Shown: positions 49,324 through 58,679, counted from the stretch's first letter. The stretch is 64,000 nt of DNA from an uncultured Chryseobacterium sp. (GCA_913778505.1 CAJYWD010000029.1:1-64000); one strand, 5' to 3'. Program-made: numbers and translations. The notes: generated from the sequence alone by a model not told the origin.

Positions 49324-50682
49324 TTACAATGAATCCTGATACGCTTTCCAGCCTTCGCTTTTGTAGCGTAAAGCTTCCAGTTCCGGATCGTCGGCCTTGT
49401 AAATGCCTCTTCCCACGATGATGAAATCTGTGCCGTAATTTTTAATCACGTGTTCCGGCGAATTGTATTGTTGCCCTTTGTCATCGCCGATTGCAGCTAA
49501 ATTTACACCCGGCGTGAATAATAATAGCTGGTCAGAAACTTCATTCTGAGCCACGCAGCCAATCACAGCAGAGTGATTTTCGATAACTTTCAAAGCTTCT
49601 TCACGATAATGAGAATCCGTCAAAGTGCCTTCAGAAGACATGCCGACGATTGCGATCACGCCTACATTCATAAAGCAATCTAAACTTTTGCTGCCACCGA
49701 TGATGTGGGAAGTCACCAAATCTGCCCAGTTGGAAATCTTATAAGTGCCGTAAGAAAACTGTAATTCCTGCGTGTTTCCAATGTCCGCAAATTTTCGGTC
49801 TTCCATCAGAAGGAAATTATGTTTCGTTGCCAGATCTTTGAGCGGAAGAATGGTTTCATCGGCATCAAAATCGTTAAGAATATCGATGTGAGTTTTGAGA
49901 ACCACAATGTGCGGACCCACAATATCAGCAAAATCTAACAATTCTTTAGTTGTGATAAAATCTGCAGAAGCAATCAGGTTTGACCTTTTTTCAATGGCTA
50001 TTTCAAGGATTTTCTTAGCAAAAGAATTTTCCGCCGCTTCAAGTTTCTGCTCGTACGACAAACGTTTTTTTTCTTCAAAAACAACCTGATTTCCATTGAC
50101 AAAGTCCTGAATTCTGGCAACCTCTGCTTCATCGATATAGTTGACTTCTCTCAGGATTTCCACAACCTCAGAAATATTAAAAAGCGAATGGACTTTGTAA
50201 CCCTTTTCCTCTAGTTTCTCTTTTCCACCTTGCTGTCTGTCTAGAACAACAACGATGTCAGAAACCTTGATTCCTTCATTTTCAACTTCATCAATCGTCT
50301 CAACCAAAGATTTTCCGGATGTGATGACATCTTCTACCAAAAGACAGTTCTGTCCTTTTTCATAAATGCCTTCAATCAGTTTTTTTGTGCCGTAAGCTTT
50401 GGCTTCTTTTCTTTTGATAATCAACGGAAGATAACTTTCCAGAGACATCGCCGTTGCCATTGGAAGAGCTGCATAAGGAACGCCGCAGATGATATCAAAA
50501 TTATCCAAAGGAAGCATTTCCAAAAGATAATTAGCGAGTTTTTTCAGGATTTTCGGTTCAGAAGCGAGTGGACGCAAATCCACATAAAATGGACTTTCTA
50601 TCCCGCTTTTCAGTGTGAAACGCCCAAACTTGATAATCCCGAGTTTGTAGCACTCGAGGAAGAATTCTTTTTTACTTTCCAT
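49324..50682 (-). CDS. UMP synthase: fused orotate phosphoribosyltransferase and OMP decarboxylase
   Basis: 452 residues carrying both last steps of UMP synthesis. Residues 1-200 are the phosphoribosyltransferase (FTLKSGIESPFYVDLRPL; PRPP loop LLVEDVITSGKS at 114-125). Residues about 210-452 are the decarboxylase, with the catalytic array Asp295-x-Lys297-x-x-Asp300 in MEDRKFADIGNT, then SNWADLVTSHIIGG and DFIIVGRGIYKADDP. The order and the DRKFADIGNT wording match the eukaryotic UMPS/URA3 type, unlike the usual bacterial PyrF (DxKFHDIPNT). It is a single-gene unit with no other pyr genes beside it; pyrG lies about 37 kb away. Confidence 0.95.
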   Translation of the reverse strand: MESKKEFFLECYKLGIIKFGRFTLKSGIESPFYVDLRPLASEPKILKKLANYLLEMLPLDNFDIICGVPYAALPMATAMSLESYLPLIIKRKEAKAYGTKKLIEGIYEKGQNCLLVEDVITSGKSLVETIDEVENEGIKVSDIVVVLDRQQGGKEKLEEKGYKVHSLFNISEVVEILREVNYIDEAEVARIQDFVNGNQVVFEEKKRLSYEQKLEAAENSFAKKILEIAIEKRSNLIASADFITTKELLDFADIVGPHIVVLKTHIDILNDFDADETILPLKDLATKHNFLLMEDRKFADIGNTQELQFSYGTYKISNWADLVTSHIIGGSKSLDCFMNVGVIAIVGMSSEGTLTDSHYREEALKVIENHSAVIGCVAQNEVSDQLLLFTPGVNLAAIGDDKGQQYNSPEHVIKNYGTDFIIVGRGIYKADDPELEALRYKSEGWKAYQDSL

Positions 50683-50769
50683 TGATTTTTATTAGATACT
50701 TACAAATTTAGGGCTAATTTTTCTTAATCACAAAAGGCAGAAAATTTTAAAATCGAAAACGCAAATCTG

Positions 50770-50818
50770 TCATTCCGTAGGAATCTAAGCAAACTCTGTA
50801 GAGATTCCTACGGAATGA
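50770..50818. repeat. Palindromic intergenic repeat (17-bp perfect stem)
   Basis: TCATTCCGTAGGAATCT (50770-50786) is the exact reverse complement of AGATTCCTACGGAATGA (50802-50818), with a 15-base loop. It lacks a T-run and looks like a REP-type dispersed palindrome. It lies between the UMP synthase start and the end of tag. Confidence 0.75.
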
Positions 50819-50881
50819 AAACTAAATGCTCAAAAATATTCCATTTAATTTTCCACCACTTTCTTTTCTGACTTTTGTGGT

Positions 50882-51433
50882 TTATTCCTCTCTCCACTTC
50901 GGATTCGCAGCAAAAATTTTCTCATTGATTTTGCAATCGTCGGAATGCGCACCTTTAAGAAATCCAATGCTCATCAGAAACTCACCGACAATCTCTCCAC
51001 CTGTGAAACGGAATGTTTTCTTGAACAGTTTCACCCATTCTTCCTTCGTTTTCGGATGATGATGTTCCAGCCATTTTTCGAATGACCCCAATTCCTTTTT
51101 GAGTTCCAAAATGGTTTTTGCATTTTCAATCGCTGCATTGACTTTGAGTTTATTTCTGATAATTCCCGGGTCAGCCAATAATCTTTCCCTGTCTTTTTCA
51201 GTATAAGCGGCAATTTTTTCGATACTGAAATTACTGTACGCTTTTCGGAAAGACTCTTCTTTTTTCAGAATCGTTTCCCAGCTCAGGCCTGCTTGATTGA
51301 TTTCCATAATTAATCTTCCGAACAGTTCATCATCATTATGAATCGGGAAACCGTAATGATTATCGTGATACTTTTTGTGCAATGCTTTCCGTTCTTCGGG
51401 TAGCATTGATTCTATGACCTGGCAATATGACAT
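50882..51433 (-). CDS. tag: DNA-3-methyladenine glycosylase I
   Basis: Excises 3-methyladenine from alkylated DNA. 183 residues. HKKYHDNHYGFPIHNDDELF is the N-terminal signature, ETILKKEESFRKAYSNF the base-pocket helix, and RFTGGEIVGEFLMSIGFLKGAHSDDC the conserved C-terminal block. The zinc-snap ligands appear as Cys4, His17-type and the H..C pair near the end. Start at 51433 (MSYCQV). Monocistronic. Confidence 0.93.
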   Translation of the reverse strand: MSYCQVIESMLPEERKALHKKYHDNHYGFPIHNDDELFGRLIMEINQAGLSWETILKKEESFRKAYSNFSIEKIAAYTEKDRERLLADPGIIRNKLKVNAAIENAKTILELKKELGSFEKWLEHHHPKTKEEWVKLFKKTFRFTGGEIVGEFLMSIGFLKGAHSDDCKINEKIFAANPKWREE

Positions 51434-51507
51434 TTTATAATGTAATTAAATTTGAAATGTAAAGATAATTAACCCTTAATCATTGACAATTAAAAATTAC
51501 AAATTCC

Positions 51508-51515
51508 TATCTTAG
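51508..51515 (+). promoter_or_regulatory. -7-like box (TATCTTAG) of the serine hydrolase gene
   Basis: TATCTTAG is one base off TAnnTTTG and lies 19 bases before the ATG. A TTG 22 bp upstream (in CATTGAC) is slightly too far. Confidence 0.4.
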
Positions 51516-51534
51516 CCTAAATTCTAATTTAAAA

Positions 51535-53070
51535 ATGAAAAGAAATATATCTTTATTCTTTGTTCTATTGTCTTTCGTTATTTCCAACGCTCAGATTGCG
51601 GAAAGAAAGCTCGATGAACTGATTCAGAACGCTCTTAAAACCTTTGATGTTCCAGGAATGTCTGTTGGAATTGTGAAAGACGGAAAGGTGGTTTATGCCA
51701 AAGGTTTCGGTGTCCGTTCACTTAAAAATAACCAGCCAATGGATGAGAATACTTTGGTGGGAATTGCCTCGAACAGCAAAGGTTTTACGTGTACGGCTTT
51801 GGCAATGCTGGCTGATGAAGGCAAAATCAACTGGGATGATAAGGTGACCAAATATATTCCAGAATTCCAAATGGCAGACGCTTACGTTTCTCAGAATGTG
51901 ACGATTAAAGACTTAATTACGCACAGAGCCGGATTAGGATTGGGTCAAGGCGACTTGATGTTTTTTCCTGAAGGCGGAAACTTGACGGTGAATGATATTA
52001 TTCACAATGTGAGATACCTGAAGCCGGAAAATCCGTTCCGTACGACGTTGGATTATAACAATATTATGTTCATTGTGGCTGGGGAAGTTATTCACAGAGT
52101 TTCAGGATTGCAATGGGCCGATTTTATTGAGCAAAGAATTATGAAACCTGTCGGGATGACGGCGAGTTTCGGTTCATACAACAGAGCAAAAAATTCACAA
52201 AATATCATCGATGCGCACGCTCCTGTAGATGGCAAGGCGATAGCTGTTCCTCACGACTGGAATGAAACTGCGAATGCTGCGGGCGGTATTATGAGCAATA
52301 TTCAGGATATGACAACCTGGGCGAATTTCCTTTTGAATGGATTTGTGACCAAAGACGGAAAACGTCTGGTTTCTGAGAAAAACGCCCACGAACTTTGGAG
52401 TCTTCAGATTCCGGATAAAGTTGGATTGACTTCGCCTTACGATACTCATTTTTACGGTTACGGATTAGGCTGGTTTTTGAGTGATGTGAAAGGTCACTTG
52501 CAGGTTCAGCATTCCGGAGGTTTGATTGGAACAGTGACGCATTTTACTTTGATTCCGGATATGAAACTGGGAATCGTGGTTTTGACGAACCAACAGTCTG
52601 GTGCCGCTTTCTCAACGATTACCAACTCTGTGAAAGATGCTTATTTGGGCGTTGAAAACCGCGACTGGCTGAAGCTTTATGGCGACAGAAATAAAAAGAA
52701 TGAAGAAACCTTCGCCAAACAAAAGAAAGAAGTTTATGATAAAGCAGCGAAATATAGACTGGAACTGAAAGATGAGCAATTCATCGGCTGGTACAGAGAT
52801 GCATGGTTCGGAATTGTGGAAGTGACAAAGGTGGGGAAAACTTACCGCATTGCCTGCAAATCTTCCCCAAGACTAAAAGGAGATTTGATTCCGTATTCTG
52901 CGAATTCTTTTGTGGTGAAATGGGACGACAGAAGCTATGATGCCGATGTATTTTTTACCTTGAATTTTGATGAAAACGGAAAAGCGATTTCGGCGACGAT
53001 GAAACCTATTTCTGATGTGACGGATTTCAGTTTTGATTTTGAGGATTTGGATTTGAAGAAGGTGAATTAA
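51535..53070 (+). CDS. Secreted serine hydrolase of the class C beta-lactamase family
   Basis: 511 residues. Signal peptide (about 1-19). The serine beta-lactamase fold carries the SxxK motif in GIASNSKGFTC, the Tyr motif in LDYNNIMFIVAGE and the third motif HSGG in LQVQHSGGLIGTVTHF. A C-terminal beta domain of about 100 residues (FIGWYRDAWFGIVEVTKVGK) is of the DUF3471 kind often attached to these enzymes. Likely activities are peptidase or esterase; penicillin hydrolysis is less likely, since these family members are mostly D-aminopeptidases or esterases. The PhyH gene follows with a one-base stop/start overlap. Confidence 0.9.
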   Translation: MKRNISLFFVLLSFVISNAQIAERKLDELIQNALKTFDVPGMSVGIVKDGKVVYAKGFGVRSLKNNQPMDENTLVGIASNSKGFTCTALAMLADEGKINWDDKVTKYIPEFQMADAYVSQNVTIKDLITHRAGLGLGQGDLMFFPEGGNLTVNDIIHNVRYLKPENPFRTTLDYNNIMFIVAGEVIHRVSGLQWADFIEQRIMKPVGMTASFGSYNRAKNSQNIIDAHAPVDGKAIAVPHDWNETANAAGGIMSNIQDMTTWANFLLNGFVTKDGKRLVSEKNAHELWSLQIPDKVGLTSPYDTHFYGYGLGWFLSDVKGHLQVQHSGGLIGTVTHFTLIPDMKLGIVVLTNQQSGAAFSTITNSVKDAYLGVENRDWLKLYGDRNKKNEETFAKQKKEVYDKAAKYRLELKDEQFIGWYRDAWFGIVEVTKVGKTYRIACKSSPRLKGDLIPYSANSFVVKWDDRSYDADVFFTLNFDENGKAISATMKPISDVTDFSFDFEDLDLKKVN

Positions 53071-53786
53071 TGATGCTTTTAGAACAACATAAAACCGAAA
53101 TCTCCGACAAAGGATTTACAATCATCAATAATGTTTTTTCTGATGAAGAAATCAATCAAATCATTAATTTGATTGAATCCATTGATACTTCTAAAGAAGC
53201 ATTCAGGAATTCGGAAGACCTTTTTGCAATTCGACAATTTTTGAAAGAAGTTCCGGAAAGTCAGCAATTCATTTTTAATGACTACATCAGGAAAATCATT
53301 AATGAAGTTTTTGGAAACGATTATTTCGTCGTGAAAAGTATCTATTTTGACAAACCTGAGAAATCCAACTGGTATGTTTCCTACCATCAGGATTTAACGA
53401 TTTCTGTTGATAAGAAAATAGATTTGGCAGGTTTTGGACCTTGGACAACAAAGCAAAATCAATTTGCGGTTCAGCCACCAATTGATTATTTGAAAAATAT
53501 ATTCACGATTAGAATTCATCTCGATGACACAGATGAAAATAATGGCGCTTTGAAAGTGGTTCCGAATTCTCACAGCAAAGAAATTTATCGACCCGAAACC
53601 ATCGATTGGAATGTTGAAACTGAAGAAATTTGTTTTGTGAACAAAGATGGAATAATGATTATGAAACCGCTGCTTTTACACGGTTCCAACAGAACGGTCA
53701 ATAACAAAAAGCGGAGAGTCATTCACATAGAATTTTCTAATCTCGAATTGCCTAAAGAACTTGAATGGTCTGAAAGACTGAATTAA
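53070..53786 (+). CDS. Phytanoyl-CoA dioxygenase (PhyH) family protein
   Basis: 238 residues, an Fe(II)/2-oxoglutarate-dependent oxygenase by motif. The iron ligands are in SYHQDLTISVDKK (HxD) and LLLHGSNRTVNNKKRRVIHIEF (distal His, with the Arg that binds oxoglutarate). NGALKVVPNSHSKEI is the family's central strand. The substrate is unknown. Its start overlaps the serine hydrolase stop by one base, and the SGNH/LysM gene follows after 15 bp. All three may form one operon. Confidence 0.88.
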   Translation: MMLLEQHKTEISDKGFTIINNVFSDEEINQIINLIESIDTSKEAFRNSEDLFAIRQFLKEVPESQQFIFNDYIRKIINEVFGNDYFVVKSIYFDKPEKSNWYVSYHQDLTISVDKKIDLAGFGPWTTKQNQFAVQPPIDYLKNIFTIRIHLDDTDENNGALKVVPNSHSKEIYRPETIDWNVETEEICFVNKDGIMIMKPLLLHGSNRTVNNKKRRVIHIEFSNLELPKELEWSERLN

Positions 53787-53801
53787 TCCTATTTCCTGAC
53801 A

Positions 53802-55136
53802 ATGCGAATTTCCCTTAAAACAATAACATTAATCACCGCTTTCGCAATTAACTTTTCAGCCTTTTCTCAAAGCATTGAAAACGCAGAAAGCCTAAAACCA
53901 CTGACCGAAAAATTAAAATCCAATCAATCGGTGACGCATATTTTATTTCTTGGCGACTCGCATATCCAATCGGGATGGTTGACAGATGTTTTGAGAAAGA
54001 AATTTCAAACCCGATATGGCAATGCAGGACGCGGTTTGGTCTTTCCGTATTCTATCGCCAATTCCAATGGAGAGGTAGATTATGCTTCAGTTTCCAACCA
54101 GGCTTGGGTGACTTTCCGCTCGGTTTATGACCAGGATGTGTTTCCGGAAATGGGTGCTCTGGGTTTCGTGATGGGCAATCAGAAAGATTCTTTTGTAGAG
54201 ATTGATTTTAATAAAGATTCGTCGGCCTTCAATCAGGTAAAAATTTATGGAAATGCTTCATTGAATGGTGAATCATTCAGCATTTACGAATCCGCAAAAC
54301 CACTGAGTCAATTTGTGAAAAAGAAGAAAGAAATTGTCAATTATGTGGTAGAGGAAGGCGAAACATATCCGGAGCTGGCGGCCAAATTCAATACTATTAC
54401 CACCAGATTATTACAATTGAATGGCGAATCAGTAAAAAATCCAAAAGCCGGAATGAAAATCAGAGCAGAGCAGGTGACGCCGGAATATAGTCCCGATTTT
54501 GAATCACAACTGCGATTGATTGGCGAAGGTCGTTACACAGGAGACGAAACTGTTTTCGATTTTCCGAAACCGACCAGACAATTCATTCTAAAAACCAACG
54601 CTGCGAAAGGTAATATACTCTACGGATTCCAGTTTCTGAATAGTCAGGCAAAACGTGGCGTGGTGCTGAATAGCGTAGGTATTAACGGAGCTACGTATGC
54701 GGATTATTTAAAATATCCGATTCAGGTCCGAGAACTCAGGAATACAAGTCCTGATTTGCTGATAATCTCATTGGGAACGAATGAAGCGCTGAGTGCCATC
54801 ACCAAGGAAACTTTTCAGGCTAATATTGGGAATCTGATTGATGCGTTCCGAAATGCGAATCCGCAGTTACCGGTGTTACTGATTGCACCCACGGATAATA
54901 ACCTAAAACCTGATAAAACCAAAACCATTGTCAGCTGGATTCAGGAAGCAGCGAAACTGAACAATGTTGCATTTCTCAATCAGTATGATGCCACCGGAGG
55001 CCAGGGTTATTTCCAGAAAGCTCTTAAAAGGAAAGTCGCCAGTGGTGATGGCGTGCACTTTCAGAAAGATGGCTATGTAGAACAGGGCGGACTAATCTGG
55101 AAAGCTCTCGAAAATTCTAAAATTGTAGATAGATAG
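53802..55136 (+). CDS. SGNH hydrolase with an inserted LysM domain
   Basis: 444 residues. Signal peptide (about 1-22). Block I of the SGNH fold is ILFLGDSHIQSGWL (Ser in GDSH, 51-54). A LysM module is inserted at about 179-223 (VNYVVEEGETYPELAAKFNT). The hydrolase continues with SVGINGATYADYLKYP, ISLGTNEAL (block III Asn) and the catalytic Asp/His in SGDGVHFQKDGY. Insertion of a peptidoglycan-binding module in a GDSL esterase suggests an O-acetyl transferase or esterase acting on the cell wall. Its stop overlaps the end of the convergent MBOAT gene by 20 bp. Confidence 0.88.
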   Translation: MRISLKTITLITAFAINFSAFSQSIENAESLKPLTEKLKSNQSVTHILFLGDSHIQSGWLTDVLRKKFQTRYGNAGRGLVFPYSIANSNGEVDYASVSNQAWVTFRSVYDQDVFPEMGALGFVMGNQKDSFVEIDFNKDSSAFNQVKIYGNASLNGESFSIYESAKPLSQFVKKKKEIVNYVVEEGETYPELAAKFNTITTRLLQLNGESVKNPKAGMKIRAEQVTPEYSPDFESQLRLIGEGRYTGDETVFDFPKPTRQFILKTNAAKGNILYGFQFLNSQAKRGVVLNSVGINGATYADYLKYPIQVRELRNTSPDLLIISLGTNEALSAITKETFQANIGNLIDAFRNANPQLPVLLIAPTDNNLKPDKTKTIVSWIQEAAKLNNVAFLNQYDATGGQGYFQKALKRKVASGDGVHFQKDGYVEQGGLIWKALENSKIVDR

Positions 55137-56772
55137 GCATCACCTGTTCCGAAGATTTGAAGAAGCCGTAAAGAATTAAAAATCCGAAGAAAATCAGGAT
55201 GTAATAAACCAGAGAAACGTTCCCGAAGCGGCTTATTAATTTATCTGCAAAATCATCCGGAATGAAGTGAATGACCATTGCAAAAGCGATCATCCAAATC
55301 ACTTCTTTGTAGTTGTCATAAAACGGAAGCCAGGCATTGGCATCAAAATTATAAGCAATCTGATGTATCATTGCCATTGCAGTTTCGAAGTCCTGTGCTT
55401 TGAAGAAAATCCACGCAAAACAGACAAAATGGAAGGTAACCAAAACCATTAATCCATTATAAATCTTAGAATTATTAAAAGCTGCCAATGCTTTACCTGT
55501 GAGCATTGTCCAGATTTTATGAATTCCCAACGCCACGCCGTGCATCGCGCCCCAGATGATGAAATTCCAGCTGGCACCGTGCCAGAAACCGCCCAGTAAC
55601 ATCGTGGTCAGCAGGTTAAAATTGGCAGCAACACCCTTAGAATTTTTGGTGATGATTGAAGGCAGAAGAAAAATCATCAGAATCGTGGCCGCCACAATAC
55701 CCGACCATAGGTAGGACAACTGAAAAAGCTGATGTGACGAAAAGAAAACGCCTGCCAGAAAAAGAATTACGAAAATGTAAGACGCCACCGTTGCATTCCT
55801 GTTACCACCCAGCGGAATATAAAGATAATCCCGGAGCCATGAGGATAGCGAAATATGCCAGCGTCTCCAGAACATCGTGATACTGGTACTCTGATAAGGC
55901 GACAGAAAGTTAGTCGGAATCTTAAATCCTAACCAAAGTGCAATCCCGATCGTTACATCACTGTAACCACTGAAATCGCAATAAATTACCATAGCATAAC
56001 CATATATAGCCATCAGGTTTTCAACTCCGACGTGAAGTGAAGGATTGTCAAAAATATAGTTGACCAGATTTAATGTGATATAGTCTGAAATCACGAGTTT
56101 CTTGATCAGTCCGGAAATAATCAGATAAAATCCTTTGGCAAAATCCTGATTGCTAATGACATAAGGTTGATTGATCTGAGGTACAAAATCGTGCGCTCTT
56201 ACGATGGGTCCCATTACCAATTTAGGGAAAAATGAAAGGAACAAAAGATAGTCGGAAAATTTGGTGGCCGGTTTAAAGTCACCACGGTAAACATCGATCG
56301 TATAGCTCAGATTTTCAAAAGTGAAAAATGAAATCCCGACCGGCAGAAGAATATTGAGCGGATTGAAATGCGTGGCGAACAAATCATTAGACACCGAAAT
56401 GAAAAAGTTGGTGTACTTGAAAAAAATCAAGATCCCAAGATTGAAGATAATGCTGAAAATCAGCAGAATCTTCTTATTGATCTTACTTTTGGTCCTGTAT
56501 ATGGCATTAGAAAGGACAAAATCGATAATGGCTGCAGTAATTACCAATAGTACAAAAGCACCGCTGGCCTTATAAAAAAAGTACAGCGAGAAAAGGCAGA
56601 ACATGTAGCGTCTGGCAGCAGGCCTGTTGCGAAGCAGGTAGAATAGGACGATAAACAGAAAGAAAAAATAGACAAAAAAACCATTGTTGAACAGTAATGG
56701 ATTTTTGCTGTCGTATAAAAACTGATGGAAGAAACTGTTCCAATCAAAGCTTGATAAAAAATCCTGTAACAT
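55117..56772 (-). CDS. MBOAT family O-acyltransferase (AlgI/PatA-like)
   Basis: 551 residues, polytopic inner-membrane protein that should pass acetyl groups across the membrane for surface polymer acetylation. The family is recognised by YTIDVYRGDFKPATKFSDYL, FFPKLVMGPIVRAHDF, YCDFSGYSDVTIGIALWLGF and WRRWHISLSSWLRDYLYIPLGG. The catalytic His is in GGFWHGASWNFIIWGAMHG. Its partner SGNH protein is encoded two bases upstream in the same operon. With the LysM-bearing SGNH hydrolase convergent to it, the set looks like a wall or polysaccharide O-acetylation system. Confidence 0.93.
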   Translation of the reverse strand: MLQDFLSSFDWNSFFHQFLYDSKNPLLFNNGFFVYFFFLFIVLFYLLRNRPAARRYMFCLFSLYFFYKASGAFVLLVITAAIIDFVLSNAIYRTKSKINKKILLIFSIIFNLGILIFFKYTNFFISVSNDLFATHFNPLNILLPVGISFFTFENLSYTIDVYRGDFKPATKFSDYLLFLSFFPKLVMGPIVRAHDFVPQINQPYVISNQDFAKGFYLIISGLIKKLVISDYITLNLVNYIFDNPSLHVGVENLMAIYGYAMVIYCDFSGYSDVTIGIALWLGFKIPTNFLSPYQSTSITMFWRRWHISLSSWLRDYLYIPLGGNRNATVASYIFVILFLAGVFFSSHQLFQLSYLWSGIVAATILMIFLLPSIITKNSKGVAANFNLLTTMLLGGFWHGASWNFIIWGAMHGVALGIHKIWTMLTGKALAAFNNSKIYNGLMVLVTFHFVCFAWIFFKAQDFETAMAMIHQIAYNFDANAWLPFYDNYKEVIWMIAFAMVIHFIPDDFADKLISRFGNVSLVYYILIFFGFLILYGFFKSSEQVMPIYLQF

Positions 56773-56774
56773 GG

Positions 56775-58103
56775 CTACTGTTTCTTCTGGTTAAATTTCC
56801 GGTATTCTTTCTGGATAGCCTCAAAAAGCTTTTCTCCCAATATGTCTGCGCCTTTGGCGTTCGGATGGATGTAATCTTTATTGGCCAGCGGCGGATTTTC
56901 CGTGGCCCATTTCACAATAGAATTGGTTCCACCCATGGTCGCAAACTGATTATAAAATGCAAAGCCATTGTCCAGAGCCAGCTTCGCCTGGGTTTCCAGA
57001 AGATTAGGAAGCCCGATGGCAGATTTGTACTCATCATTATAGCGGAAAGCGCGATCTGCTGAGCTTACAATCAGGAATTCGGCATCCGGAAGACTTGTTT
57101 TGAATTTTTTGAGCACAGGTGTCATCATTTTCACATAATAACTGTAATCCGTATCATTAGGGCGGAAAAGAAGATTAACTCCATATTGAAATACGATCAG
57201 ATCATAATGATTTGCGCTCTGCACAGACCGAATAAATTCTTCGTCCAGTTTTTTCAGCTCAACGCCGGTAATGCCGCGGAACGAAAAATTATCAACAAAA
57301 ATTCCGCTCTCACTCTCGAAACTGATGCCGTAAAGATTCTTGGCCGATCTGGCTTTCAGGCTAATGCTGTGCGAACGGTCATTTGCCAAAATCTGTCGGT
57401 TCACCGGATCATTTCCTTCTAATGTTATTGAAGTTCCGTTGACATCAATAGAATTGCCGGAGCTCTGCCCAAAGATGAGGGCTTTCTGGATTTTTACCAG
57501 TGAATCCTGAATGGTACGGTCTGTATAAGTTCCTGAGCCACTCCCGGAAAAGCGGTGGCCGGAAAAATAGAGGTTTGTAGCACCTTTGGTTTTGAAACTG
57601 ACATCCTCCCAACCCGAAGCTTTGCAGCTGGCAGTCTGGCGGAAGCTTGCAACACTTGAGAAAATCGGAATGTATCCCACACCTGAGCCTCCGTACTCGT
57701 TCTGAAGTGCCTTTCTGAGTGTTTGCGTCAGCAAGTCACCTTCTATCATACTATCGCCAAAATACGCAATTCTGATTTTGATTTTTTCGCCGTTCTTCAA
57801 CTTCTGGAGTTTCTCCAGAAAATTAGGAAGCACTGCTGAATCATTTTTATAAAAGTTGGTGATGAGATTGGGCTGCCTGTACAATTCGAAATCCTGCTGT
57901 GGCTTTACCTTTACAACAATGGTCTTCTGCACATTCTCCGGATCTTTTGTAGGGTCTTGGCGAGGGAAGATTTCTGCAACAAGATTTATACGGTCAAAAG
58001 GTTTCCAGCTGAAGCCGAAAACCTGAAATATGATGCTCGTAAAAAAATACAGAAGGAAACAAAAAAGGGTCATTAAAAACACCCTTTTATTCTTATTCTC
58101 CAA
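56775..58103 (-). CDS. SGNH hydrolase-like membrane-anchored protein (partner of the MBOAT)
   Basis: 442 residues. One N-terminal membrane helix (about 8-27, FLMTLFCFLLYFFTSIIF) anchors a periplasmic SGNH domain: block I RIAYFGDSMIEGDLL (Ser in 116-119), a glycine block VFQYGVNLLF, and Asp/His in DYIHPNAKG near the C-terminus. It is similar in plan to the protein at 53802 but lacks LysM. It probably receives acetyl from the MBOAT and transfers it to the polymer, as AlgJ/X or PatB do. Two bases separate it from the MBOAT start. Confidence 0.85.
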   Translation of the reverse strand: MENKNKRVFLMTLFCFLLYFFTSIIFQVFGFSWKPFDRINLVAEIFPRQDPTKDPENVQKTIVVKVKPQQDFELYRQPNLITNFYKNDSAVLPNFLEKLQKLKNGEKIKIRIAYFGDSMIEGDLLTQTLRKALQNEYGGSGVGYIPIFSSVASFRQTASCKASGWEDVSFKTKGATNLYFSGHRFSGSGSGTYTDRTIQDSLVKIQKALIFGQSSGNSIDVNGTSITLEGNDPVNRQILANDRSHSISLKARSAKNLYGISFESESGIFVDNFSFRGITGVELKKLDEEFIRSVQSANHYDLIVFQYGVNLLFRPNDTDYSYYVKMMTPVLKKFKTSLPDAEFLIVSSADRAFRYNDEYKSAIGLPNLLETQAKLALDNGFAFYNQFATMGGTNSIVKWATENPPLANKDYIHPNAKGADILGEKLFEAIQKEYRKFNQKKQ

Positions 58104-58153
58104 GGCTAATATCTAATTGTGCGTTTATTCCGCAAAGATATTATAAAAATCGA

Positions 58154-58609
58154 TTAGAGATTAAATTTATTGATGATAAGATTAATTCTTCGCATCCACT
58201 CTTTGGGTTGTGTAGAATAGCCTGCTCTGGCAATAGCGCTGATCCAGTCGCTGTGATTGTCTGTACCTTTCAGTCTGGAATAATACTTTTTAGAAGAGAG
58301 CAGTTCGCAGAAAGCTCTGTAGCTGGCCTGGACGGATTCAAAATATTTGTATTTGGAAGTGGTGACAGGATTTTTCCCTACGATTCCGAAATGATTATTA
58401 AGTGTTTTGCTGTTTTTGCTGGTTCCTGCGCCCGATTCTACCACCGCCACGGCAAGAATGATTGAGCTTGGGATTCCGTATTCCTTTGATAAATGGTCTG
58501 CAATTTGTTTATTTTGCGAAATATAGCTTTTTTGTGCACTTAAATTGGCAGAAATTAAAATCAAAACTACACTTATGACGGCCAATTTTAAAGACTTAAA
58601 ATGTTTCAT
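58154..58609 (-). CDS. Small secreted glucosaminidase (GH73-type)
   Basis: 151 residues from the ATG at 58609; sixteen upstream in-frame residues are rejected because a promoter box lies nearby and MKHFKSLKLAVISVVLILIS is a normal signal peptide. The catalytic domain shows IILAVAVVESGAGTSKNSKT with the likely catalytic Glu, NNHFGIVGKNP and AGYSTQPKEWMRRINLIINK. It lacks LysM, unlike the enzyme at 242-1306. It sits 50 bp upstream of the SGNH-MBOAT pair in the same direction, which ties that pair to peptidoglycan metabolism. Confidence 0.88.
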   Translation of the reverse strand: MKHFKSLKLAVISVVLILISANLSAQKSYISQNKQIADHLSKEYGIPSSIILAVAVVESGAGTSKNSKTLNNHFGIVGKNPVTTSKYKYFESVQASYRAFCELLSSKKYYSRLKGTDNHSDWISAIARAGYSTQPKEWMRRINLIINKFNL

Positions 58610-58626
58610 AAATATTAAATTTGACG

Positions 58627-58657
58627 CAAAACTATAGGTTAATATCCACGCTATCAA
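58627..58657 (-). promoter_or_regulatory. Promoter of the glucosaminidase/O-acetylation operon
   Basis: On the minus strand TTG (58657-58655), a 20-bp spacer and TAGTTTTG (58634-58627), 17 bases before the ATG at 58609. Confidence 0.7.
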
Positions 58658-58679
58658 AAAATTAATACTAATTAACTGC

